From: Geomonas subterranea
GTDB lineage: Bacteria > Desulfobacterota > Desulfuromonadia > Geobacterales > Geobacteraceae
Length of the DNA: 64,000 bases
Direction of reading: 5' to 3'
Assembly (NCBI RefSeq): GCF_019063845.1
Contig: NZ_CP077683.1
Span: forward strand, 2,356,001-2,420,000
Shown: piece by piece, positions 19,414 to 31,978 of the stretch
Position numbering within the stretch: the stretch's first letter is position 1
How the letters are laid out: each line of letters begins with the position of its first letter
Made by a program: the position numbers and the translations under genes
Notes under the pieces: generated by a model
Databases searched by the model: none
Told to the model about the DNA's origin: nothing
What the model saw: the letters and a program-made list of their open reading frames with translations, nothing else

Positions 19414-20385
19414 ATGACCAAGTCCTACAAAAGAGACGGTCAGCAGTATCTCTACTTCTCCCAGAAAACAGGCGACAGCGTGTGCGTCATGGACATCGGC
19501 AAAAACAAACCCAAGCTGGTTGAGACGATCAAGGTGGGTGTGCAGCCGGCAAGTCTGGTCACCAACAGGAGCAAGACGCGCCTCTACGTGATCAATAGAG
19601 GCTCAGACAGCGTCAGCATAGTAGACACGACGACCGCCCCCATGGAGACCGTGGCCACCCTGTCCCTGGGGGCGGTACCCTACGCGATAGCGGTCGACCC
19701 CGAACAGACGAGGGCTTTCGTCAGCTGCGGTCCCATGGACGCGGGAACCATCAAGATCATCGACCTCACCGTGAACCCGCCTGTACTGGTAAACACCACA
19801 CCAGTGCGCGGCCTGCTGTTCCACGGCATGGCGGTGTCGCCAGATAGCAAACGCCTGTTCGTGGCCGGCGGTCCCAAGGATGACACCATCAACGACAGCC
19901 TCTCGGTCTATGACATCACCGCCAGCGCACCGGTCCTGATCGCTACGGTAGAGGGTCAAAACGAGAGCCCCGAATTCGTCTACGTCAATCCGACGGGATC
20001 CTACGCCATCGCGAGTTTCAGGCAGGGGGGCATAAACGTCTTCGATGCGGCAGCCACCCCTCCGGTACTGCTGTCGACGGTGGGAAGCGGCGAGGTCAAC
20101 GGCTCCGCGCTCAGCCCGGATGGACACCTGCTGCTCATGGGGTACGCCGAACCTGCCGGGGGAGAGGGTAACTTTGCCATCTATGACGTTTCGTCCATCC
20201 CCCCCGGCACCGGCCTCTTCTTCACCAACGCCTACCCTCCCGGGCCGATGACCTTCAGCGCGGACGGGGCGCGGCTGTACATGATGAGCGGCAACGAGCT
20301 GGTGATGTTCGACATGACCATGCACCCTCCCCAGGTGACCGGCCATGTCGCCGTCACCGGACCAGCGGGGGGGATTACCATTTAG
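19414..20385 (+). CDS. YncE/YVTN-type beta-propeller protein
   Basis: 323 residues with about seven repeats of roughly 40-50 residues of the YVTN pattern (for example RLYVINRGSDSVSIVDT, AYAIAVDPEQTRAFVSC, HGMAVSPDSKRLFVAGG). No signal peptide or membrane segment is visible, which is unusual because many YncE-like proteins are exported. AAGGAGG lies six bases before ATG. Monocistronic; function unknown, perhaps a protein-binding scaffold. Confidence 0.75.
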   Translation: MTKSYKRDGQQYLYFSQKTGDSVCVMDIGKNKPKLVETIKVGVQPASLVTNRSKTRLYVINRGSDSVSIVDTTTAPMETVATLSLGAVPYAIAVDPEQTRAFVSCGPMDAGTIKIIDLTVNPPVLVNTTPVRGLLFHGMAVSPDSKRLFVAGGPKDDTINDSLSVYDITASAPVLIATVEGQNESPEFVYVNPTGSYAIASFRQGGINVFDAAATPPVLLSTVGSGEVNGSALSPDGHLLLMGYAEPAGGEGNFAIYDVSSIPPGTGLFFTNAYPPGPMTFSADGARLYMMSGNELVMFDMTMHPPQVTGHVAVTGPAGGITI

Positions 20386-20484
20386 AGTGGAGCGATTCTG
20401 GTTATTGCCTTGTTTCCGGCAACCTGATAAAAAGGTGGGCCGCCACCGGCGGGAGCAACGCCAGGAAACAAGGAGTAGAAGCAG

Positions 20485-21747
20485 ATGGATACCAGACAAC
20501 TCGCACTAAAAAAGAACAAGGCCGTTGCCGGCGCCCTATTGGTGGGTGCCGCCCTGCTTTTCATCGTGGCCCGGTTTAACCACGGCACCGGCCCCTGGGC
20601 CTGGGTCGCCGCCTTCGCGGAGGCAGCCATGGTCGGCGCTTTGGCGGACTGGTTCGCCGTCGTCGCCCTGTTCCGGCACCCGCTGGGGCTCCCCATCCCG
20701 CACACCGCCATCGTCGCGGAGAAGAAGGAGAGTATCGCCGACAACATGGGGCGGTTCATACAGGAGAAGTTTCTCGCCACCGAGGTGCTGGTGGAGCGGA
20801 TGCGGGAATTCGACCCCGCGAGGCACCTGTGCAACTACCTCCTTGACCGTGACAACGCCGCGGGACTGGCCAGGGGAATCACCCGCGTCATCTCTGAATC
20901 CATCGATTTTTTGGAGGACGAGCGTGTCAGCAAGGTGGTGAGCGCTGCGCTGGGGGATCGGATCGACAGGTTCGACGCGGCGACCTCGGCTGCGAACCTC
21001 TTCGATAGTCTGAGGAAGGATAGCAGGCATCAGGTGGTGCTCGACGAGCTCTTGAAGCGCCTGGGGGGCTGGCTGGCGACACCGGAGTCGCAGGAGAAGG
21101 TGGCAGTGGCCCTGGACAACTGGGTGGACGCGGAGTATCCGCTTTTGAGCAAGTTCATCCCGAACCGTCCCCAGTTCTCCCGGAACGCCGGTGAGAAGAT
21201 CGTCAAGAAGGTGAGCGGGTTCCTCGATGCAGTGAACGCGGACCCGACCCACGAGCTGCGGCACGAATTCGACCGGGCCGTGAGCGACTTCATCGTGAGG
21301 CTCAGGCACGACGAAGGGATGCGGGAAAAGGTAGCGGAGCTGAAGCGGGAACTGGTTGATAACCAGCAACTCTCCCACTACGCGAAGGGTTTGGTCAGCG
21401 ACCTGAAGAACTGGATGGTGCAGGACCTGGACCGGGAGCACTCGAGCATCCAGAAAAAGATCGCCGACGCGGCAGTGGCGCTGGGGAACACCCTTTCCCA
21501 ATGCGGCGAACTGGGGGATTCCATCAATGAGCACCTGGAAGGGGTGGTGAGAAAGTACGCGGGCGATCTGAGGAGCGGCCTTGCCAGACACATCTCCGGG
21601 ACCGTGAAGGAGTGGGAAAACGAGGAGTTCATCAACGAGATCGAGCTCAGCATCGGGTCCGATCTGCAGTTCATCAGGATGAACGGGACGCTGGTGGGCG
21701 GCATGATCGGTATCCTCCTGCACGCGGCGTCGCTGGTCATTGGATAG
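20485..21747 (+). CDS. DUF445-family membrane protein
   Basis: 420 residues. A hydrophobic segment at 14-31, a second at about 38-62 with the family hallmark ALADWFAVVALFRHPLGLPIPHTAI, a long helical soluble domain, and a C-terminal membrane segment (VGGMIGILLHAASLVIG). This matches DUF445 (YjiN-like). Function unknown; an inner-membrane protein with both ends in the membrane. AAGGAG lies upstream of the start. Confidence 0.85.
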   Translation: MDTRQLALKKNKAVAGALLVGAALLFIVARFNHGTGPWAWVAAFAEAAMVGALADWFAVVALFRHPLGLPIPHTAIVAEKKESIADNMGRFIQEKFLATEVLVERMREFDPARHLCNYLLDRDNAAGLARGITRVISESIDFLEDERVSKVVSAALGDRIDRFDAATSAANLFDSLRKDSRHQVVLDELLKRLGGWLATPESQEKVAVALDNWVDAEYPLLSKFIPNRPQFSRNAGEKIVKKVSGFLDAVNADPTHELRHEFDRAVSDFIVRLRHDEGMREKVAELKRELVDNQQLSHYAKGLVSDLKNWMVQDLDREHSSIQKKIADAAVALGNTLSQCGELGDSINEHLEGVVRKYAGDLRSGLARHISGTVKEWENEEFINEIELSIGSDLQFIRMNGTLVGGMIGILLHAASLVIG

Positions 21748-21852
21748 ATCCTTACTTCACCCTCGCTGTTCCTGCACATCGGATTCTGTTACTTTCTCTC
21801 AACTCCCTTAATCTTCTGTATGTTCCAGGGCGCGCGCAGCGCCCTGCCTTCC

Positions 21853-21887
21853 ACAAAAAAAAGAGGCGGGTTATGCACCCGCCTCTT
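21853..21887 (-). terminator. Terminator of the repeat lipoprotein gene
   Basis: Stem AAGAGGCGGGT/ACCCGCCTCTT with a five-base loop, followed on the minus strand by eight T. A second GC hairpin (21826-21848) lies just beyond. Confidence 0.8.
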
Positions 21888-21909
21888 CCACAGCAAATTT
21901 ATATGCCAA

Positions 21910-23625
21910 TTACGGTGTAACGGTTGGAGCGGCGAGCGTTACACTGACGCCCCTCTGGGAGGAGATTGCGCCCTCAGTGTCCTTGAGCCAGACATAAAGA
22001 GCCCTGGTTGTGGGGTTAGTGGAGATTATACTGCCGGTGAAGTCAAACTCGAGCGGCAGAGTCGGCAGGCCTGTGGTGAACGCAGTTGCAGCAGGCTTGG
22101 CACTGGTGGTGGTTACGGCATAGCCAGCGATGGTCCTGCCAGACTTGACCACGTACTCCAGTTGGTTGATCGAGGCTATATTGCCGGTGGCCGCACCGGT
22201 TGCAGTAAGTACAGTTATCTGCGGGCTATCGCTGACAACTACCGAACGTGCAGCGGACGGGGAATGACCAGCTGCGTCTCTGATCCAGGCATAGAGAGGT
22301 ACATTGTATCTTCCACCTGCCACCTGGGTGATTCCCGAGTCATAATCGAAAGTGGCGGATGTCGTTCCATTCACTGTATCCATGGTGTGCCAAGTAGCGC
22401 TTGCCGGGAAAGTGGGGCTCTCAGATATCGCGCACTCAAGGGTGCCGCCAACATACCCTTTACCTTGGATGGTGACCGGGATAGCGTTGCTATCCATCTG
22501 CACGGTGTAAGGAGCGACGAAGTTCGTGATCGCGGGGGAGTTGTTGAACACGATCTTCTGGTTGGTTACGCCGGCCACCTGTACAGACTCGTTATTTTTA
22601 AAATCCCTTGCCCATGCAAAGAGATAGACCGTACGATCTGTGTTATCCAGGGTGCCTTGGTAATCAAAGACAGGATTGGTAGTCCACACGGTTGGTGCCG
22701 GCGCTGACGCCGGATCCGGGTCTGTCGAGGTTGTAATCGCGTAATCCTTAACCCCACCATTGTCCGTTGCGTAGATGCTGATCCCTGCTACCGGCCCAGT
22801 GGTACCCACTTTTGTGCCAGGAACACTGAAGGCCTTGACGACCGGTTTCTGGGTGTCGGTCAGGTCGACACTGACGCTTGCAGTAACCGTAGGCACGCTA
22901 AGGGAAGCCGATGCCTCTTTGAAGAAGGCCCAGTTGCTCGCGGACTCACCTGCTTTCAGAAGGTCCGACTTCATGAAGAACTCTGCTTGAAAATAGAGGT
23001 TACTGGTGGCTTGGCTAACTGCCGGTGCTACTAATCCAGTGTGGGTAGTAGATGGCGTTGCAGCAAGGTGTTGCCGCCCCGGGAAAGCCGTGGTCCTGCT
23101 TGTCAGGGACCATGCATCCTGCAAGCCCTTCGCCGCAAGATCAGCTGCGGGAATGACACCCACGGTATAGACTTCCCCGGAAACGGTCGATGCAGGAGTC
23201 GTCATGGTGACAGCAACATCAGCCAAGGTCACTGCAGATATGGTGTTGGCACCATTAGCAATAACGGCATTGCTGGCGGACTTGCCATACTGCATCAGCA
23301 CGTTCGGGGTTCCGCCCTCGTAATAAACGGCTTCCACAGTGTAGGTGCCGACCGGCAAAACTACGGGGGCTACGGTTTCCCCGACAGCTCCGTCTACGAC
23401 CGCCCTGTAATGCGTATTAATCTCGTTGAGCACGACCCTGTACCGGCCAGGTTCAGTAGTGGGCAGGTTGGCAACCATCTTGGCTGCAGCCTGGCTCCTT
23501 GGCGCTTGTATCAGTTCAAGAGACAGCGTCCCTTTACCCGCTGCCGGTGTGTTTGCAGTAGTGCCGCCTCCGCCTCCGCAAGCTGCAAGCAACAGCATCA
23601 TGAAAAGCCAAAACAACTTCCTCAT
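21910..23625 (-). CDS. Large surface-type lipoprotein with three Ig-like repeats
   Basis: 571 residues. The lipobox LLAAC ends the signal peptide at Cys16, followed by a five-glycine spacer. The N-terminal half includes a GTYTVEAVYYEGG segment. Three related units of 90-105 residues then follow: about 272-375 (from PVVKAF), 376-472 (from PAITNF) and 473-571 (from PQITVL). Each has a core like VYLFAWARD, VPLYAWIRD or RALYVWLKD near its end. These are probably beta-sandwich repeats. GGAGGGA lies just before ATG. Function unknown; exposure on the outer membrane is inferred from the lipid anchor. Confidence 0.75.
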   Translation of the reverse strand: MRKLFWLFMMLLLAACGGGGGTTANTPAAGKGTLSLELIQAPRSQAAAKMVANLPTTEPGRYRVVLNEINTHYRAVVDGAVGETVAPVVLPVGTYTVEAVYYEGGTPNVLMQYGKSASNAVIANGANTISAVTLADVAVTMTTPASTVSGEVYTVGVIPAADLAAKGLQDAWSLTSRTTAFPGRQHLAATPSTTHTGLVAPAVSQATSNLYFQAEFFMKSDLLKAGESASNWAFFKEASASLSVPTVTASVSVDLTDTQKPVVKAFSVPGTKVGTTGPVAGISIYATDNGGVKDYAITTSTDPDPASAPAPTVWTTNPVFDYQGTLDNTDRTVYLFAWARDFKNNESVQVAGVTNQKIVFNNSPAITNFVAPYTVQMDSNAIPVTIQGKGYVGGTLECAISESPTFPASATWHTMDTVNGTTSATFDYDSGITQVAGGRYNVPLYAWIRDAAGHSPSAARSVVVSDSPQITVLTATGAATGNIASINQLEYVVKSGRTIAGYAVTTTSAKPAATAFTTGLPTLPLEFDFTGSIISTNPTTRALYVWLKDTEGAISSQRGVSVTLAAPTVTP

Positions 23626-23639
23626 AGACTCCCTCCTTT

Positions 23640-24255
23640 TAATTAGTTAATTCATAATATTAACAATTCAACCACAACACCAACCTTCCCCTTGAGCTTC
23701 ACCTCCTTCACTAATTAATAATCAAAAATCATAACAGACGTTCATCACATTGCTCTAACCAATGTACAGGACTTACTTTTGGGCAAAAGACAGTTCGAAA
23801 GAACTGTCTAAAAAAAATTACAGAGGACTACCATAAAAAACAGCACGTTGCAATATAACTAAAGATATACATTTAGCTATTCGAAAAAATATATTTCGCC
23901 TCTAAGAGAGATTCAAACAGAGGAGTCGCCATATCACAGCACGGGAACGTGATATAGCCATTCTTTAATGTTCCACTCCTGGCAACGCCCCGCCATATCA
24001 ACAGGTTAGTGATTGTGATCACAAACCGTGCAAGTATTATACGAGAAAATGACGTTGTGGTTAGAAGTGACCAATTGAAAACGTTGAAGTATCAGTACTG
24101 ACACAGCAGGGACATCTGGCTTGAGACTGGAGTAGCAGCAGGAGCTATAAAGCGTGGTAAATGTTCGGACAGCATGAAAGGCAAAGGCGGGTCATGAACC
24201 AGCCACCATGGCTGATTTAATTGTGCTTGCGCACCACGCGCCGTTCCAGGCGCGC
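23640..24255. other. AT-rich intergenic region with several inverted repeats
   Basis: About 600 bases without a credible gene and clearly richer in A/T than its flanks over 23640-23940. It contains GACAGTTC-gaaa-GAACTGTC (23789-23808), ATATCAC...GTGATAT (23931-23955) and the perfect palindrome TTGTGATCACAA (24013-24024), which resembles a CRP/FNR-type site. It is upstream of the lipoprotein gene and probably holds its promoter. No confident -35/-10 pair could be chosen. Confidence 0.5.
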
Positions 24256-24291
24256 AAAAAAAAGGGGGCATGGCCCCAAGGCCATGCCCCC
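24256..24291 (-). terminator. Terminator of the dnaE-accA unit
   Basis: Twelve-base stem GGGGGCATGGCC/GGCCATGCCCCC with a four-base loop, followed on the minus strand by eight T, 26 bases after the accA stop. Confidence 0.88.
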
Positions 24292-24317
24292 CTCTCTATA
24301 TATTCCGCTCTACCGTA

Positions 24318-25277
24318 TTACTCGGCGAAGCGGCTCATCTTTCTGAACTTCTGGTAGCGCAGCTCGATCAGCTCGTCAGCCGGGATCCCTTTCAGCTCCT
24401 TCAGGTTCCTGGAGAGCGCCTCGTGAAGGTTCTTCGCCATGGCCTCGTGATCGCGGTGCGCGCCGCCGGCCGGCTCGGGGACGATCTCGTCGATGACTTC
24501 GAGGTCCTTGATGTCCCTGGCGGTCAGCTTCAGCGCCTCGGCAGCCTGGGCACCCTTGGTGCCATCGGACCAGAGGATGGCGGCACACCCTTCCGGGGAG
24601 ATGACGGCGTAGACGGAGTGCTGCAACATGAGGATACGGTCGCCCACAGCGATGGCGAGCGCGCCGCCGGAGCCACCCTCGCCGGTGATCACGACGATGA
24701 TGGGCACGGTGAGACGGGACATTTCCCTCAGGTTACGGGCGATGGCCTCGGCCTGGCCGCGCTCCTCGGCGCCGATGCCGGGGAAGGCACCCGGGGTGTC
24801 GACGAAGGTGATGATGGGAAGCCTAAACCGCTCGGCCATTTCCATCAGGCGCAGCGCCTTTCTGTACCCTTCCGGATTGGGCATGCCGAAGTTGCGGAAC
24901 ACCTTCTCCTTGGTGTCGCGCCCCTTCTGGTGACCGATCACCATCACCGGCTCGCCGTCCAGCCTGGCGAGACCGCCCACGATGGCATGGTCGTCGCCGA
25001 AGTTGCGGTCGCCGTGGAGTTCCACGAACTCGGTGAAGATGAGGCTCAGGTAGTCAAGGGTGAAGGGACGGTTGATATGGCGGGCCACCTGGGCCGTTTG
25101 CCAGCGGGAAAGGTTGGCGAACATCTCCTCGCGCATCTCCGCGGCTTTCACCTCGAGTTTGGCGACCTCGGCAGAGAGATCGACCCCCTGGGTGGAAAAT
25201 GCAAGCAGTTCCTGGATCTTCTTGTCCAGTTCCGCCAGTGGCTTCTCAAAATCCAGATAGCTTTGCTGCAGTGCCAT
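24318..25277 (-). CDS. accA: Acetyl-CoA carboxylase carboxyltransferase subunit alpha
   Basis: 319 residues; with AccD it transfers CO2 from carboxybiotin to acetyl-CoA to form malonyl-CoA for fatty acid synthesis. Conserved segments are [49 protein letters not shown] and [16 protein letters not shown] lies eight bases upstream of ATG. It follows dnaE by about 50 bases and ends at a strong terminator, so the two are probably co-transcribed. Confidence 0.97.
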   Translation of the reverse strand: MALQQSYLDFEKPLAELDKKIQELLAFSTQGVDLSAEVAKLEVKAAEMREEMFANLSRWQTAQVARHINRPFTLDYLSLIFTEFVELHGDRNFGDDHAIVGGLARLDGEPVMVIGHQKGRDTKEKVFRNFGMPNPEGYRKALRLMEMAERFRLPIITFVDTPGAFPGIGAEERGQAEAIARNLREMSRLTVPIIVVITGEGGSGGALAIAVGDRILMLQHSVYAVISPEGCAAILWSDGTKGAQAAEALKLTARDIKDLEVIDEIVPEPAGGAHRDHEAMAKNLHEALSRNLKELKGIPADELIELRYQKFRKMSRFAE

Positions 25278-25328
25278 ATATCTCTATCTCCTTGCTTTCA
25301 AATAAAAATAACCGCAATCGTCCTGAGG

Positions 25329-28805
<3,477 letters not shown>

Positions 28806-29032
28806 AAATCCAAGGCCCTGGCAAAGATACGGGAACTGATTGAGTTGAAACAACAAAAGGAGCCCTTCTCTCTGCTGGCTCCAGTCGCTGTTGAGGACAT
28901 AATTGTAGCGGCCACATTTTGCACTAAGCGGGACTCTGTGTCAATGCGCAGTATCCGCAGGGGCTGATATTTTAGACACCACGTGCAGTGTCGGGACATA
29001 GTTCCGTCAGCGTTACCTGCCTAAAAATTTCG
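28806..29032. other. Non-coding region between dnaE and the CDGSH operon
   Basis: About 225 bases without a gene. It should hold the dnaE promoter on the minus strand; I could not pick one with confidence. Confidence 0.35.
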
Positions 29033-29061
29033 TTGACAAGGTGGCCATGTTAGTTCAATAT
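29033..29061 (+). promoter_or_regulatory. Sigma-70-type promoter of the CDGSH-pirin group
   Basis: TTGACA, 17 bases, CAATAT. The -35 is perfect. It would give a leader of about 155 bases before the CDGSH gene. The leader contains an eight-base inverted repeat, AATGGAGC (29112-29119) with GCTCCATT (29141-29148), whose role is unknown. Confidence 0.55.
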
Positions 29062-29224
29062 CGAATCATATGACATGAAGCCATACCGTCAGAGAGGGCA
29101 ACCCCAACCACAATGGAGCCACCTAAGCAGATTTGTTTGCGCTCCATTAGTTCAACATTAAATAAATTGATATTCAGTTCCCCATTCAGGGGGAAATACC
29201 AAAGAAACACAGGAGAAACAGCAA

Positions 29225-29461
29225 ATGAGCAATACCGCCCTCACACCGAACCAGCCTATCGTCGTAGAACTCGAAGCAGGTACCTACCACCGCTGTACCT
29301 GCGGCAAATCCTCCAGAATCCCCTTTTGCGACGGGGCACATGTCGGCTCGAACCATGCGCCAGTATCCTTCGAAGTGAAAGAAAAGCAGCAGGTTTACCT
29401 GTGCAACTGCGGCAAGACGGGCAACGCTCCCTACTGCGACGGCAGTTGCCGGAAGCAGTAA
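29225..29461 (+). CDS. Dual CDGSH-type iron-sulfur protein
   Basis: 78 residues with two CDGSH modules. The first is complete: C24, C26, C35 and H39 (CTCGKSS...CDGAH). The second has C60, C62 and C71, but the ligand histidine is replaced by cysteine at position 75 (CDGSC). CDGSH proteins bind [2Fe-2S] clusters with three Cys and one His and are thought to act in redox or cluster transfer. AGGAG lies nine bases upstream. It is followed closely by a small membrane protein and a pirin gene. Confidence 0.85.
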   Translation: MSNTALTPNQPIVVELEAGTYHRCTCGKSSRIPFCDGAHVGSNHAPVSFEVKEKQQVYLCNCGKTGNAPYCDGSCRKQ

Positions 29462-29492
29462 GAGGCTAAAAGGAAAAGGTGAGGTAGGAAAG

Positions 29493-29693
29493 ATGTCTTG
29501 CGTAAAGCAGATACTCAAAGTGACAGGGTGGGGCACCTTGCTGCTCGCCTTGGCGACCGGGGCATGGGTGGAATGGTCAGTACTGAAGAGCGGTGGGCTC
29601 TTATGGGGCTTGTTCTTTGGAGGTTTCACCATCCCGTTCGCACTTTTTGCTACCCTCGGGTTGCTACCGAAGGAGATATTCGCCCGGGACTAG
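29493..29693 (+). CDS. Small membrane protein, unknown
   Basis: 66 residues with two predicted membrane helices (about 10-26 and 34-57) joined by a short loop with TGAWVEWS. GAGGTAGGA lies just upstream of ATG. It sits 31 bases after the CDGSH gene and 35 before the pirin gene, so it is probably in the same operon. No family recognised. Confidence 0.6.
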   Translation: MSCVKQILKVTGWGTLLLALATGAWVEWSVLKSGGLLWGLFFGGFTIPFALFATLGLLPKEIFARD

Positions 29694-29728
29694 ACGGTGC
29701 GTAAAAGGCACCGGAGAGGAGAAAGACC

Positions 29729-30427
29729 ATGATCGCTATAAGAAGATCGGCTGACAGAGGCCACGCCGACCACGGCTGGCTCGACACTTACCACACCTTT
29801 TCCTTCGCAGACTACTACGACCCTCGCCACATGGGGTTCAGAAACCTGCGGGTCATTAACGAGGACCGCGTAAAGCCGGGCGTGGGCTTCCCCACCCATC
29901 CGCACCGGGACATGGAGATCATCTCGTACGTGCTGGAAGGCGCGCTCGCGCACCGCGACAGCATGGGAACCGGCTCCGTCATCCGTCCCGGCGACGTGCA
30001 ACGCATGAGTGCCGGCACCGGCATCACTCACAGCGAGTTCAACCACAGTAAGGACGCGCCGCTACACTTTTTCCAGATCTGGATTCTGCCGGAGCGTACC
30101 GGGATTGCCCCGGGCTACGAGCAGAAGTTTTTCCCCGACCAGGAAAAACGGGGGTGCCTGCGCATCGTCGCTTCGCCGGACGGTCGTGACGGTTCGGTCA
30201 CCATCAACCAGGATACGAGGCTATACGCAACGCTCCTGGACCCGGGCGAGGAGATCGTGCATCGCCTTCCGGCAGGACAGCATGCATGGGTGCAGGTGGC
30301 ACGGGGCAAGCTGCTCGTCAACGGCCATCTCTTGGAAGCAGGGGATGGTGCGGCGGTCAGCAACGAAGACCTGCTGCGCCTGACGGCGAAAGAAGCGGCC
30401 GAGGCGCTGGTGTTCGAACTGCCGTAA
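29729..30427 (+). CDS. Pirin-family protein (YhhW-like)
   Basis: 232 residues, two-cupin pirin fold. Conserved: TFSFADYYDPRHMGF, the metal ligands in THPHRDMEI and GTGITHSEFNHS, and GDVQRMSAG. YhhW has quercetinase activity in E. coli, but pirins have several proposed roles, so the substrate is open. GGAGAGGAG precedes the start. Last gene of the group, followed by a strong terminator. Confidence 0.88.
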   Translation: MIAIRRSADRGHADHGWLDTYHTFSFADYYDPRHMGFRNLRVINEDRVKPGVGFPTHPHRDMEIISYVLEGALAHRDSMGTGSVIRPGDVQRMSAGTGITHSEFNHSKDAPLHFFQIWILPERTGIAPGYEQKFFPDQEKRGCLRIVASPDGRDGSVTINQDTRLYATLLDPGEEIVHRLPAGQHAWVQVARGKLLVNGHLLEAGDGAAVSNEDLLRLTAKEAAEALVFELP

Positions 30428-30463
30428 GGGGTTGAGCAGATAAAAAGGGGGTAAAAAGGGGGT

Positions 30464-30512
30464 AAAAGGGGACAGGCTACTTTACGGAAAAGTAGCCTGT
30501 CCCCTTTTTTTT
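30464..30512 (+). terminator. Long terminator hairpin after the pirin gene (bidirectional)
   Basis: Stem AAAAGGGGACAGGCTACTTT paired with its near-complement around a short loop, then eight T. On the left side it is preceded by a run of the unit TAAAAAGGGGG. It lies between convergent pirin and hisS genes and would serve both. Confidence 0.8.
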
Positions 30513-30539
30513 CGACGAAGGCCGGGGGGAGGGAGAAGG

Positions 30540-31793
30540 CTAGGCCCCGCCGGTCATGGCAGCCTGGATGCTGGCAGCGTCGAGCGCCACGTCGTCCTGG
30601 GTGCCGCCATCCATGTTCTTGAGCGGCGCGGTGCCGCGGGTGATCTCGTCTCCGCCGATGATCAGCGTGAAGCGGGAATTGAACTTGTCGGCACGCCGCA
30701 TCTGGCTCTTCAGGCTCTTACCTTCGTAGTCGATTTCGACGGCAAGCCCCAGACGCTGCAGAGCGCTCATGAGGCGGAATGCTTCGGCGTGGGCTTCATC
30801 ACCCAGGGCGGCGATGAAGAGGTCCGGACGGCGCGAGAAATCCTTCTCGGCCAAAAGCAGCGCCACGCGCTCGACTCCCATGGCGAAGCCGATACCCGGA
30901 ATCTGCGGGCCGCCGATGGAGGAGATCAGGCCGTCGTAGCGGCCACCGGCGGCGACGGCGCTCTGGGCGCCCAGCATGGTGGTGACCATCTCGAAGGTGG
31001 TCCGGGTGTAGTAGTCGAGGCCGCGCACCATCCTCTGGTTGATGCTGTATGGTGTGCCGACCAGTTCCAGGTATTTCCTGGTCTTGTCAAAGTGGTCGCC
31101 ACACTCGGCGCAGAGATGATCCAACATGGAGGGGGCACCCTGGGTCGCCTCCTGGCAACCGGCGGACTTGCAATCCAGCGCGCGCAGCGGGTTCGTGTCG
31201 TAGCGCCGCTTGCAGTCGTCGCACAGCTTGTCGATGCGCTCCAGCAGGAACTTCTTGAGGGCATCGCGGTAGGCGGGACGGCAGCAGGGGCACCCCAGCG
31301 AGTTGATCTGCAGCGAAGGCTCCGTGAGCCCCAGTTCCTGGAAGAAATGGGTCAGCATGGTGAGCACCTGGGCGTCTACCGTGGGAGCGGCGACCCCGGT
31401 GATCTCGGCGCCGATCTGGTGAAACTGGCGGTAGCGCCCCTTCTGCGGGCGCTCGTAGCGAAACATCGGCCCCATGTAGTACAACCGCGCCACCGGGTCC
31501 AGGGCGTGCATCTTGTGCTCGACGTAGGCGCGCATCACCGACGCGGTCCCCTCCGGGCGCATGGTGACCTTGTTGCCACCCTTGTCTTCGAAGGAGTACA
31601 TCTCCTTTTCCACGATGTCGGTCGCGTCGCCGATGGAGCGGCAGAACAGCTCGGTCTTTTCCAGGATCGGGATCCTGATCTCCGAAAGTCCGTAAAGCTC
31701 GAAAACCCGGCGCGCCGTGGCCTCGATGTGCTGCCACTTCTCGACCTCGCCCGGGAGGATGTCGTTGAAACCCTTGATGCCGGTGATTGCCAC
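30540..31793 (-). CDS. hisS: Histidyl-tRNA synthetase
   Basis: 417 residues, class II synthetase. Motif 2 is FRYERPQKGRYRQFHQIG, the histidine-specific boxes are LDYYTRTTFE and GGRYDGL, and motif 3 is GFAMGVERV. The C-terminal anticodon-binding domain follows. It starts with GTG, eight bases after AGGAG. It lies about 185 bases downstream of the diguanylate cyclase gene. Confidence 0.96.
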   Translation of the reverse strand: MAITGIKGFNDILPGEVEKWQHIEATARRVFELYGLSEIRIPILEKTELFCRSIGDATDIVEKEMYSFEDKGGNKVTMRPEGTASVMRAYVEHKMHALDPVARLYYMGPMFRYERPQKGRYRQFHQIGAEITGVAAPTVDAQVLTMLTHFFQELGLTEPSLQINSLGCPCCRPAYRDALKKFLLERIDKLCDDCKRRYDTNPLRALDCKSAGCQEATQGAPSMLDHLCAECGDHFDKTRKYLELVGTPYSINQRMVRGLDYYTRTTFEMVTTMLGAQSAVAAGGRYDGLISSIGGPQIPGIGFAMGVERVALLLAEKDFSRRPDLFIAALGDEAHAEAFRLMSALQRLGLAVEIDYEGKSLKSQMRRADKFNSRFTLIIGGDEITRGTAPLKNMDGGTQDDVALDAASIQAAMTGGA

Positions 31794-31978
31794 GTTCGTG
31801 CTCTCCTTGCGTCAAAAAAAATAAAAACAACCGGGATACGGCCTCGGTATTTGCACGTCTGCCATACTGAGCAATACGCCTTTTCGTTCAGAGTCTCAGA
31901 ATACCCAGGCGAAAAAATAGCCGCAGCCCAAGCTGTGGCGATCTTTTCAGGCTTTCTGCTGCCAATCCCTGTCGTATA

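Noticed and set aside
24013-24024. Firm CRP/FNR site call for TTGTGATCACAA
   Set aside because: A single 12-base palindrome far from any assigned promoter is not enough; kept only as a note in the regional entry.
23640-24255. Cyclic-di-GMP (GEMM) riboswitch
   Set aside because: I looked for the conserved GEMM core on both strands here and upstream of the cytochrome operon and did not find it.
29112-29148. Riboswitch in the leader of the CDGSH gene
   Set aside because: Only one eight-base inverted repeat is visible and it matches no class I know.
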